This document shows positions 24,173 through 34,496 of a stretch of 64,000 bases of DNA, in pieces. The translations under genes and the position numbers were made by a program. Location: contig NC_135059.1 in the NCBI RefSeq assembly GCF_051014685.1, forward strand, positions 496,001 to 560,000, in the 5' to 3' direction. The notes under the pieces are model-generated. The model was not told where the DNA came from, made no database searches, and saw only the letters and a program-made list of their open reading frames with translations. How positions within the stretch are numbered: the stretch's first letter is position 1; each line of letters starts with the position of its first letter. Origin of the DNA: Ptiloglossa arizonensis. Its lineage: Eukaryota > Arthropoda > Insecta > Hymenoptera > Colletidae.

Positions 24173-26971
24173 GTATTCGTACTTTTACCCTAGGCCGTTC
24201 TTGTTATTCGTTTCGAGCATCAGAACTGCGAAAATTTTGAGTTTCTCAAGCGTTTCTTACCTCCAAACTGCCATATCTCGCGAACGGATTGACCAATCTG
24301 CAAAATTTCTGTTGCATCTGAAAGTAGAAACTCGCCCGATTTCAACGGTATGGGTACTTTTCCCCTACGCCGTTCCAGTTATTCGTTTCGAGCAACAGAA
24401 CTGCGAAAATTTTGAGTTTCTCAAGCGTTTCTTACCTCCAAACTGCCATATCTCGCGAACGGATTGACCAATCCGCAAAATTTCTGTTGCATCTGAAAGT
24501 CGAAACTTGCCCGATTACAACGGTATGCGTACTTTTCCCCTAGGCCGTTCTAGTTATTCTTTTCGAGCATCAGAACTGCGAGAATTTTGAGTTCCTCAAG
24601 CGTTTCTCACCTCCAAACTGCCATATCTCGCGAACAGATTGACCAATCCGCAAAATTTCTGTTGCGTCTGAAAGTAGAAACTCGCCCGATTACAACGGTG
24701 TGCGTACTTTTCCCCTAGGCCGTTCTAGTTATTCGTTTCGAGCATCAGAACTGCGAAAATTTTGAGTTTCTCAAACGTTTCTTACCTCCAAACTGCCATA
24801 TCTCGCGAACGGATTGACCAATCTGCAAAATTTCTGTTGCATCTGAAAGTAGAAACTCGCCCGATTTCAACGGTATGCGTACTTTTCCCCTAGGCCGTTC
24901 CAGTTATTCGTTTCGAGCATCAGAACTGCGAAATTTTTGAGTTTCTCAAGCGTTTCTTACCTCCAAACTGCCATATCTCGCGAACGGATTGACCAATCCG
25001 CAAAATTTCTGTTGCATCTGAAAGAAGAAACTCGCCCGATTACAACGGTATGCGTACTTTTCCCCTAGGCCGTTCTAGTTATTCGTTTCGAGCATCAGAA
25101 CTGCGAAATTTTTGAGTTTCTCAAGCGTTTCTTACCTCCAAACTGCCATATCTCGCGAACGGATTGACCAATCCGCAAAATTTCTATTGAATCTGAAAGA
25201 AGAAACTCGCCCGATTACAACGGTATGCGTACTTTTCCCCTAGGCCCTTCTAGTTATTCGTTTCGAGCATCAGAACTGCGAAAATTTTGAGTTTCTCAAG
25301 CGTTTCTTACCTCCAAACTGCCATATCTCGGGAAAGGATTGAACAATCCGCAAAATTTCTGTTGCATCTGAAAGTCGAAACTTGCCCGATTACAACGGTA
25401 TACGTACTTTTCCCCTACGCCGTTCCAGTTATTCGTTTCGAGCATCAGAACTGCGAAAATTTTGAGTTTCTCAAGCGTTTCTTACCTCCAAACTGCCATA
25501 TCTCGCGAACGGATTGACCAATCTGCAAAATTTCTGTTGCATCTGAAAGAAGCAACTCGCCCGATTACAACGGTATGCGTACTTTTCCCCTAGGCCGTTC
25601 TAGTTATTCGTTTCGAGCATCAGAACTGCGAAATTTTTGAGTTTCTCAAGCGTTTCTTACCTCCAAACTGCCATATCTCGCGAACGGATTGACCAATCCG
25701 CAAAATTTCTGTTGCATCTGAAAGAAGAAACTCGCCCGATTACAACGGTATGCGTACTTTTCCCCTAGGCCGTTCTAGTTATTCGTTTCGAGCATCAGAA
25801 CTGCGAAAATTTTGAGTTTCTCAAGCGTTTCTTACCTCCAAACTGCCATATCTCGGGAAAGGATTGAACAATCCGCAAAATTTCTGTTGCATCTCAAAGT
25901 CGAAACTTGCCCGATTACAACGGTATGCGTACTTTTCCCCTAGGCCGTTCTAGTTATTCGTTTCGAGCATCAGAACTGCGAGAATTTTGAGTTCCTCAAG
26001 CGTTTCTCACCTCCAAACTGCCATATCTCGCGAACAGATTGACCAGTCCGCAAAATTTCTTTTGCGTCTGAAAGTAGAAACTCGCCCGATTACAACGGTG
26101 TGCGTACTTTTCCCCTAGGCCGTTCTAGTTATTCGTTTCGAGCATCAGAACTGCGAAAATTTTGAGTTTCTCAAGCGTTTCCTACCTCCAAACTGCCATA
26201 TCTCGCGAACGGATTGACCAATCTGCAAAATTTCTGTTGCATCTGAAAGTAGAAACTCGCCCGATTTCAACGGTATGCGTACTTTTCCCCTAGGCCGTTC
26301 CAGTTATTCGTTTCGAGCATCAGAACTGCGAAATTTTTGAGTTTCTCAAGCGTTTCTTACCTCCAAACTGCCATATCTCGCGAACGGATTGACCAATCCG
26401 CAAAATTTCTGTTGCATTGAAAGAAGAAACTCGCCCGATTACAACGGTATGCGTACTTTTCCCCTAGGCCGTTCTAGTTATTCGTTTCGAGCATCAGAAC
26501 TGCGAAATTTTTGAGTTTCTCAAGCGTTTCTTACCTCCAAACTGCCATATCTCGCGAACGGATTGACCAATCCGCAAAATTTCTGTTGCATCTGAAAGAA
26601 GAAACTCGCCCGATTACAACGGTATGCGTACTTTTCCCCTAGGCCGTTCTAGTTATTCGTTTCGAGCATCAGAACTGCGAAAATTTTGAGTTTCTCAAGC
26701 GTTTCTTACCTCCAAACTGCCATATCTCGCGAACGGATTGACCAATCTGCAAAATTTCTGTTGCATCTGAAAGTAGAAACTCGCCCCATTACAACGGTAT
26801 GCGTACTTTTCCCCTAGGCCGTTCTAGTTATTCGTTTCGAGCATCAGAACTGCGAAATTTTTGAGTTTCACAAGCGTTTCTTACCTGCAAACTGCCATAT
26901 CTCGCGAACGGATTGACCAATTCGCAAAATTTCTGTTGCATCTGAAAGAAGCAGCTCGCCCGATTACAACG
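24173..26971 (+). repeat. HOR unit, 16 monomers (y z e g' w x a' b w d2 e g w w i j')
   Basis: Length 2799 = 16 x 175 - 1. The first ten monomers copy the preceding unit, including the gtatggg head at 24348. The last six (e at 25923 with gaccagtcc, g, w with the 1-bp loss gcattgaaag at 26273, w, i, j') lead into the a-b pair of zone 2. The i and j' monomers are the ones that continue into zone 2, so this unit is the bridge. Confidence 0.82.
26273..26446 (+). repeat. 174-bp monomer w with 1-bp deletion
   Basis: A full w monomer (ggccgttcc, aaatttttg) with the gcattgaaag loss. It is the apparent parental form of the 3' half of the hybrid at 12433. Confidence 0.88.
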
Positions 26972-29071
26972 GTATGCGTACTTTTCCCCTAGGCCGTTCC
27001 AGTTATTCGTTTCGAGCATCAGAACTGCGAAAATTTTGAGTTTCTCAAGCGTTTCTTACCTCCAAACTGCCATATCTCGGGAAAGGATTGAACAATCCGC
27101 AAAATTTCTGTTGCATCTGAAAGTCGAAACTTGCCCGATTACAACGGTATACGTACTTTTCCCCTACGCCGTTCCAGTTATTCGTTTCGAGCATCAGAAC
27201 TGCGAAAATTTTGAGTTTCTCAAGCGTTTCTTACCTCCAAACTGCCATATCTCGCGAACGGATTGACCAATCCGCAAAATTTCTGTTGCATCTGAAAGAA
27301 GCTACTCGCCCGATTACAACGGTATGCGTACTTTTCCCCTAGGCCGTTCTAGTAATTCGTTTCGAGCATCAGAACTGCGAAAATTTTGAGTTTCTCGAGC
27401 GTTTCTTACATCCAAACTGCCATATCTCGGGAAAGGATTGAACAATCCGCAAAATTTCTGTTGCATCTGAAAGAAGCAACTCGCCCGATTACAACGGTGT
27501 GCGTACTTTTCCCCTAGGCCGTTCTAGTTATTCGTTTCAAGCATCAGAACTGCGAAAATTTTGAGTTTCTCGAGCGTTTCTTACATCCAAACTGCCATAT
27601 CTCGGGAAAGGATTGAACAATCCGCAAAATTTCTGTTGCATCTGAAAGAAGCGACTCGCCCGATTACAACGGTGTGCGTACTTTTCCCCTAGGCCGTTCT
27701 AGTTATTCGTTTCAAGCATCAGAACTGCGAAAATTTTGAGTTTCTCAAGCGTTTCTTACCTCCAAAATGCCATATCTCGCGAACGGATTGACCAATCCGC
27801 AAAATTTCTGTTGCATCTGAAAGTAGAAACTCGCCCGATTACAACGGTATGCGTACTTTTCCCCTAGGCCGTTCTAGTAATTCGTTTCGAGCATCAGAAC
27901 TGCGAAATTTTTGAGTTTCTCAAGCGTTCCTTAAGTTCAAACTGCCATATCTCGCGAACGGATTGACCAATCCGCAAAATTTCTGTTGCATCTGAAAGTA
28001 GAAACTCGCCCGATTAGAACGGTGTGCGTACTTTTCCCCTAGGCCGTTCTAGTTATTCGTTTCGAGCATCAGAACTGCGAAATTTTTGAGTTTCTCAAGC
28101 GTTTCTTACCTGCAAACTGCCATATCTCGCGAACGGATTGACCAATTCGCAAAATTTCTGTTGCATCTGAAAGAAGCAGCTCGCCCGATTACAACGGTAT
28201 GCGTACTTTTCCCCTAGGCCGTTCCAGTTATTCGTTTCGAGCATCAGAACTGCGAAAATTTTGAGTTTCTCAAGCGTTTCTTACCTCCAAACTGCCATAT
28301 CTCGCGAACGGATTGACCAATCCGCAAAATTTCTGTTTCATCTGAAAGAAGAAACTCGTCCGATTACAACGGTGTGCGTACTTTTCCCCTAGGCCGTTCC
28401 ATTTATTCGTTTCGAGCATCAGAACTGCGAAAATTTTGAGTTTCTCAAGCGTTTCTTACCTCCAAACTGCCATATCTCGGGAAAGGATTGAACAATCCGC
28501 AAAATTTCTGTTGCATCTGAAAGTCGAAACGCGCCCGATTACAACGGTATGCGTACTTTTCCCCTAGGCCGTTCTAGTTATTCGTTTCGAGCATCAGAAC
28601 TGCGAAATTTTTGAGTTTCTCAAGCGTTTCTTACCTGCAAACTGCCATATCTCGCGAACGGATTGACCAATCCGCAAAATTTCTGTTGCATCTGAATGAA
28701 GAAACTCGTCCGATTACAACGGTGTGCGTACTTTTCCCCTAGGCCGTTCCATTTATTCGTTTCGAGCATCAGAACTGCGAAAATTTTGAGTTTCTCAAGC
28801 GTTTCTTACCTCCAAACTGCCATATCTCGCGAACGGATTGACCAATCTGCAAAATTTCTGTTGCATCTGAAAGTAGAAACTCGCCCCATTACAACGGTAT
28901 GCGTACTTTTCCCCTAGGCCGTTCTAGTTATTCGTTTCGAGCATCAGAACTGCGAAATTTTTGAGTTTCTCAAGCGTTTCTTACCTGCAAACTGCCATAT
29001 CTCGCGAACGGATTGACCAATTCGCAAAATTTCTGTTGCATCTGAAAGAAGCAGCTCGCCCGATTACAACG
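26972..29071 (+). repeat. HOR unit, 12 monomers (a b A1 A2 A3 A4 j' B1 B2 B3 B4 j')
   Basis: This is the first zone 2 unit, exactly 2100 bp. After a-b the new markers appear abruptly: agtaattcg with ctcgagcg (27322), gtttcaagc (27497, 27672), ccaaaatgcc (27672) and gttccttaag (27847). B1 ends agaagaaactcgtccg and is always followed by a gtgtgcg head, a linkage that spans the monomer junction. Confidence 0.83.
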
Positions 29072-31871
29072 GTATGCGTACTTTTCCCCTAGGCCGTTCC
29101 AGTTATTCGTTTCGAGCATCAGAACTGCGAAAATTTTGAGTTTCTCAAGCGTTTCTTACCTCCAAACTGCCATATCTCGGGAAAGGATTGAACAATCCGC
29201 AAAATTTCTGTTGCATCTGAAAGTCGAAACTTGCCCGATTACAACGGTATACGTACTTTTCCCCTACGCCGTTCCAGTTATTCGTTTCGAGCATCAGAAC
29301 TGCGAAAATTTTGAGTTTCTCAAGCGTTTCTTACCTCCAAACTGCCATATCTCGCGAACGGATTGACCAATCCGCAAAATTTCTGTTGCATCTGAAAGAA
29401 GCTACTCGCCCGATTACAACGGTATGCGTACTTTTCCCCTAGGCCGTTCTAGTAATTCGTTTCGAGCATCAGAACTGCGAAAATTTTGAGTTTCTCGAGC
29501 GTTTCTTACATCCAAACTGCCATATCTCGGGAAAGGATTGAACAATCCGCAAAATTTCTGTTGCATCTGAAAGAAGCAACTCGCCCGATTAGAACGGTGT
29601 GCGTACTTTTCCCCTAGGCCGTTCTAGTTATTCGTTTCGAGCATCAGAACTGCGAAATTTTTGAGTTTCTCAAGCGTTTCTTACATTCAAACTGCCATAT
29701 CTCGCGAAAGGATTGACCAATCCGCAAAATTTCTGTTGCATCTGAAAGAAGCTACTCGCCCGATTACAACGGTATGCGTAGTTTTCTCCTAGGCCGTTCT
29801 AGTTATTCGTTTCGAGCATCAGAACTGCGAAAATTTTGAGTTTCTCAAGCGTTTCTAACCTCCAAACTGCCATATCTCGCGAAAGGATTGACCAATCCGC
29901 AAAATTTCTGTTGCATCTGAAAGAAGCAACTCGCCCGATTACAACGGTATGCGTACATTTCCCCTAGGCCGTTCTAGTTATTCGTTTCAAGCATCAGAAC
30001 TGCGAAAATTTTGAGTTTCTCGAGCGTTTCTTACATCCAAACTGCCATATCTCGGGAAAGGATTGAACAATCCGCAAAATTTCTGTTGCATCTGAAAGAA
30101 GCGACTCGCCCGATTACAACGGTGTGCGTACTTTTCCCCTAGGCCGTTCTAGTTATTCGTTTCAAGCATCAGAACTGCGAAAATTTTGAGTTTCTCAAGC
30201 GTTTCTTACCTCCAAAATGCCATATCTCGCGAACGGATTGACCAATCCGCAAAATTTCTGTTGCATCTGAAAGAAGCAACTCGCCCGATTACAACGGTAT
30301 GCGTACTTTTCCCCTAGGCCGTTCTAGTTATTCGTTTCGAGCATCGGAACTGCGAAATTTTTGAGTTTCTCAAGCGTTTCTTACCTTCAAACTGCCATAT
30401 CTCGCGAACGGATTGACCAATCCGCAAAATTTCTCTTGCATCTGAAAGAAGCAACTCGCCCGATTACAACGGTGTGCGTACTTTTCCCCTAGGCCGTTCT
30501 AGTTATTCGTTTCGAGCATCAGAACTGCGAAAATTTTGAGTTTCTCAAGCGTTTCTTACCTCCAAACTGCCATATCTCGCGAACGGATTGACCAATCCGC
30601 AAAATTTCTGTTGCATCTGAAAGAAGCAACTCGCCCGATTACAACGGTGTGCGTACTTTTCCCCTAGGCCGTTCTAGTTATTCGTTTCGAGCATCAGAAC
30701 TGCGAAAATTTTGAGTTTCTCAAGCGTTTCTTACCTCCAAACTGCCATATCTCGCGAACGGATTGACCAATCTGCAAAATTTCTGTTGCATCTGAAAGTA
30801 GAAACTCGCCCCATTACAACGGTATGCGTACTTTTCCCCTAGGCCGTTCTAGTTATTCGTTTCGAGCATCAGAACTGCGAAATTTTTGAGTTTCTCAAGC
30901 GTTTCTTACCTGCAAACTGCCATATCTCGCGAACGGATTGACCAATTCGCAAAATTTCTGTTGCATCTGAAAGAAGCAGCTCGCCCGATTACAACGGTAT
31001 GCGTACTTTTCCCCTAGGCCGTTCCAGTTATTCGTTTCGAGCATCAGAACTGCGAAAATTTTGAGTTTCTCAAGCGTTTCTTACCTCCAAACTGCCATAT
31101 CTCGCGAACGGATTGACCAATCCGCAAAATTTCTGTTTCATCTGAAAGAAGAAACTCGTCCGATTACAACGGTGTGCGTACTTTTCCCCTAGGCCGTTCC
31201 ATTTATTCGTTTCGAGCATCAGAACTGCGAAAATTTTGAGTTTCTCAAGCGTTTCTTACCTCCAAACTGCCATATCTCGGGAAAGGATTGAACAATCCGC
31301 AAAATTTCTGTTGCATCTGAAAGTCGAAACGCGCCCGATTACAACGGTATGCGTACTTTTCCCCTAGGCCGTTCTAGTTATTCGTTTCGAGCATCAGAAC
31401 TGCGAAATTTTTGAGTTTCTCAAGCGTTTCTTACCTGCAAACTGCCATATCTCGCGAACGGATTGACCAATCCGCAAAATTTCTGTTGCATCTGAATGAA
31501 GAAACTCGTCCGATTACAACGGTGTGCGTACTTTTCCCCTAGGCCGTTCCATTTATTCGTTTCGAGCATCAGAACTGCGAAAATTTTGAGTTTCTCAAGC
31601 GTTTCTTACCTCCAAACTGCCATATCTCGCGAACGGATTGACCAATCTGCAAAATTTCTGTTGCATCTGAAAGTAGAAACTCGCCCCATTACAACGGTAT
31701 GCGTACTTTTCCCCTAGGCCGTTCTAGTTATTCGTTTCGAGCATCAGAACTGCGAAATTTTTGAGTTTCTCAAGCGTTTCTTACCTGCAAACTGCCATAT
31801 CTCGCGAACGGATTGACCAATTCGCAAAATTTCTGTTGCATCTGAAAGAAGCAGCTCGCCCGATTACAACG
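29072..31871 (+). repeat. HOR unit, 16 monomers (canonical zone 2 unit)
   Basis: Order a b A1 A5 A6 A2 A3 A7 A8 i j' B1 B2 B3 B4 j', exactly 2800 bp = 16 x 175 with no indel. The stretch from A1 to B2 (29422-31346) recurs at 34497-36421; I saw no difference between the two 1925-bp copies by eye. I take this as the canonical zone 2 order because the other units can be derived from it by deletion or duplication. Confidence 0.85.
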
Positions 31872-33796
31872 GTATGCGTACTTTTCCCCTAGGCCGTTCC
31901 AGTTATTCGTTTCGAGCATCAGAACTGCGAAAATTTTGAGTTTCTCAAGCGTTTCTTACCTCCAAACTGCCATATCTCGGGAAAGGATTGAACAATCCGC
32001 AAAATTTCTGTTGCATCTGAAAGTCGAAACTTGCCCGATTACAACGGTATACGTACTTTTCCCCTACGCCGTTCCAGTTATTCGTTTCGAGCATCAGAAC
32101 TGCGAAAATTTTGAGTTTCTCAAGCGTTTCTTACCTCCAAACTGCCATATCTCGCGAACGGATTGACCAATCCGCAAAATTTCTGTTGCATCTGAAAGAA
32201 GCTACTCGCCCGATTACAACGGTATGCGTACTTTTCCCCTAGGCCGTTCTAGTAATTCGTTTCGAGCATCAGAACTGCGAAAATTTTGAGTTTCTCGAGC
32301 GTTTCTTACATCCAAACTGCCATATCTCGGGAAAGGATTGAACAATCCGCAAAATTTCTGTTGCATCTGAAAGAAGCAACTCGCCCGATTAGAACGGTGT
32401 GCGTACTTTTCCCCTAGGCCGTTCTAGTTATTCGTTTCGAGCATCAGAACTGCGAAATTTTTGAGTTTCTCAAACGTTTCTTACATTCAAACTGCCATAT
32501 CTCGCGAAAGGATTGACCAATCCGCAAAATTTCTGTTGCATCTGAAAGAAGCTACTCGCCCGATTACAACGGTATGCGTAGTTTTCTCCTAGGCCGTTCT
32601 AGTTATTCGTTTCGAGCATCAGAACTGCGAAAATTTTGAGTTTCTCAAGCGTTTCTAACCTCCAAACTGCCATATCTCGCGAAAGGATTGACCAATCCGC
32701 AAAATTTCTGTTGCATCTGAAAGAAGCAACTCGCCCGATTACAACGGTATGCGTACATTTCCCCTAGGCCGTTCTAGTTATTCGTTTCAAGCATCAGAAC
32801 TGCGAAAATTTTGAGTTTCTCGAGCGTTTCTTACATCCAAACTGCCATATCTCGGGAAAGGATTGAACAATCCGCAAAATTTCTGTTGCATCTGAAAGAA
32901 GCGACTCGCCCGATTACAACGGTGTGCGTACTTTTCCCCTAGGCCGTTCTAGTTATTCGTTTCAAGCATCAGAACTGCGAAAATTTTGAGTTTCTCAAGC
33001 GTTTCTTACCTCCAAAATGCCATATCTCGCGAACGGATTGACCAATCCGCAAAATTTCTGTTGCATCTGAAAGTAGAAACTCGCCCGATTACAACGGTAT
33101 GCGTACTTTTCCCCTAGGCCGTTCTAGTAATTCGTTTCGAGCATCAGAACTGCGAAATTTTTGAGTTTCTCAAGCGTTCCTTAAGTTCAAACTGCCATAT
33201 CTCGCGAACGGATTGACCAATCCGCAAAATTTCTGTTGCATCTGAAAGTAGAAACTCGCCCGATTAGAACGGTGTGCGTACTTTTCCCCTAGGCCGTTCT
33301 AGTTATTCGTTTCGAGCATCAGAACTGCGAAATTTTTGAGTTTCTCAAGCGTTTCTTACATTCAAACTGCCATATCTCGCGAAAGGATTGACCAATCCGC
33401 AAAATTTCTGTTGCATCTGAAAGAAGCTACTCGTCCGATTACAACGGTGTGCGTACTTTTCCCCTAGGCCGTTCCATTTATTCGTTTCGAGCATCAGAAC
33501 TGCGAAAATTTTGAGTTTCTCAAGCGTTTCTTACCTCCAAACTGCCATATCTCGCGAACGGATTGACCAATCTGCAAAATTTCTGTTGCATCTGAAAGTA
33601 GAAACTCGCCCAATTACAACGGTATGCGTACTTTTCCCCTAGGCCGTTCTAGTTATTCGTTTCGAGCATCAGAACTGCGAAATTTTTGAGTTTCTCAAGC
33701 GTTTCTTACCTGCAAACTGCCATATCTCGCGAACGGATTGACCAATTCGCAAAATTTCTGTTGCATCTGAAAGAAGCAGCTCGCCCGATTACAACG
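31872..33796 (+). repeat. HOR unit, 11 monomers (a b A1 A5 A6 A2 A3 A4 A5 B4 j')
   Basis: 1925 bp without indels. It recurs at 37472-39396 (offset 5600 = 32 monomers); I noticed three substitutions: ctcaaacg in the monomer at 32397, cccaatt near 33610, and ttgcgtttc in the monomer at 39047. The second A5 (33272) ends gaagctactcgtccg, a join of A5 to the tail of a B1-type monomer. Confidence 0.8.
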
Positions 33797-34496
33797 GTAT
33801 GCGTACTTTTCCCCTAGGCCGTTCCATTTATTCGTTTCGAGCATCAGAACTGCGAAAATTTTGAGTTTCTCAAGCGTTTCTTACCTCCAAACTGCCATAT
33901 CTCGCGAACGGATTGACCAATCTGCAAAATTTCTGTTGCATCTGAAAGTAGAAACTTGCCCGATTACAACGGTATACGTACTTTTCCCCTACGCCGTTCC
34001 AGTTATTCGTTTCGAGCATCAGAACTGCGAAAATTTTGAGTTTCTCAAGCGTTTCTTACCTCCAAACTGCCATATCTCGCGAACGGATTGACCAATCCGC
34101 AAAATTTCTGTTGCATCTGAAAGAAGCTACTCGCCCGATTACAACGGTATGCGTACTTTTCCCCTAGGCCGTTCTAGTAATTCGTTTCGAGCATCAGAAC
34201 TGCGAAAATTTTGAGTTTCTCGAGCGTTTCTTACATCCAAACTGCCATATCTCGGGAAAGGATTGAACAATCCGCAAAATTTCTGTTGCATCTGAAAGTC
34301 GAAACTTGCCCGATTACAACGGTATACGTACTTTTCCCCTACGCCGTTCCAGTTATTCGTTTCGAGCATCAGAACTGCGAAAATTTTGAGTTTCTCAAGC
34401 GTTTCTTACCTCCAAACTGCCATATCTCGCGAACGGATTGACCAATCCGCAAAATTTCTGTTGCATCTGAAAGAAGCTACTCGCCCGATTACAACG
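33797..34496 (+). repeat. Short 350-bp dimer repeat of hybrid a monomers with b
   Basis: Two consecutive 2-monomer units. 33797 has a B4 head and body (ccattt, aatctgc, agtag) ending in a's cttgcccg, followed by b (33972). 34147 has an A1 head and body (agtaattcg, ctcgagcg, cgggaaagg) ending in a's agtcgaaacttg, followed by b (34322). Two different donors have thus been joined to the same a-b junction, which suggests repeated exchange close to this point. Confidence 0.82.

Larger units (their letters stand above)
1..26971 (+). repeat. Zone 1 of the satellite (subtypes a-z)
   Basis: This zone is defined by subtypes b (gtatacg head, ctacgcc), c (ggattcacc, aatatt), m (cgtattgacc, aatcagc), n (5-bp TATAT insertion), q, r, t and v. 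The a-b pair opens most higher-order units, at 1, 2630, 3680, 7533, 9633, 11733, 13132, 14535, 17688, 23119 and 25223. Unit size varies widely (6 to 22 monomers), and most changes look like whole-monomer deletions from a shared ancestral order. Length variation is concentrated here: all seven +4 bp monomers and seven of the eighteen -1 bp monomers. Confidence 0.85.

Noticed and set aside
28696..28917. 73-codon open frame beginning at a true ATG in B3-B4 monomers (also 31496, 37096, 42345, 43395)
   Set aside because: The ATG comes from a single substitution (gaatgaag) in subtype B3, and the frame ends at the ordinary cctagg of the monomer. It is repeat-derived.
34139..34369. Minus-strand open frames at 34139-34369 and 26828-27019
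   Set aside because: Each crosses a pair of monomers whose subtype substitutions remove stops. There is no domain or start context, and the protein is just the reverse reading of the satellite.
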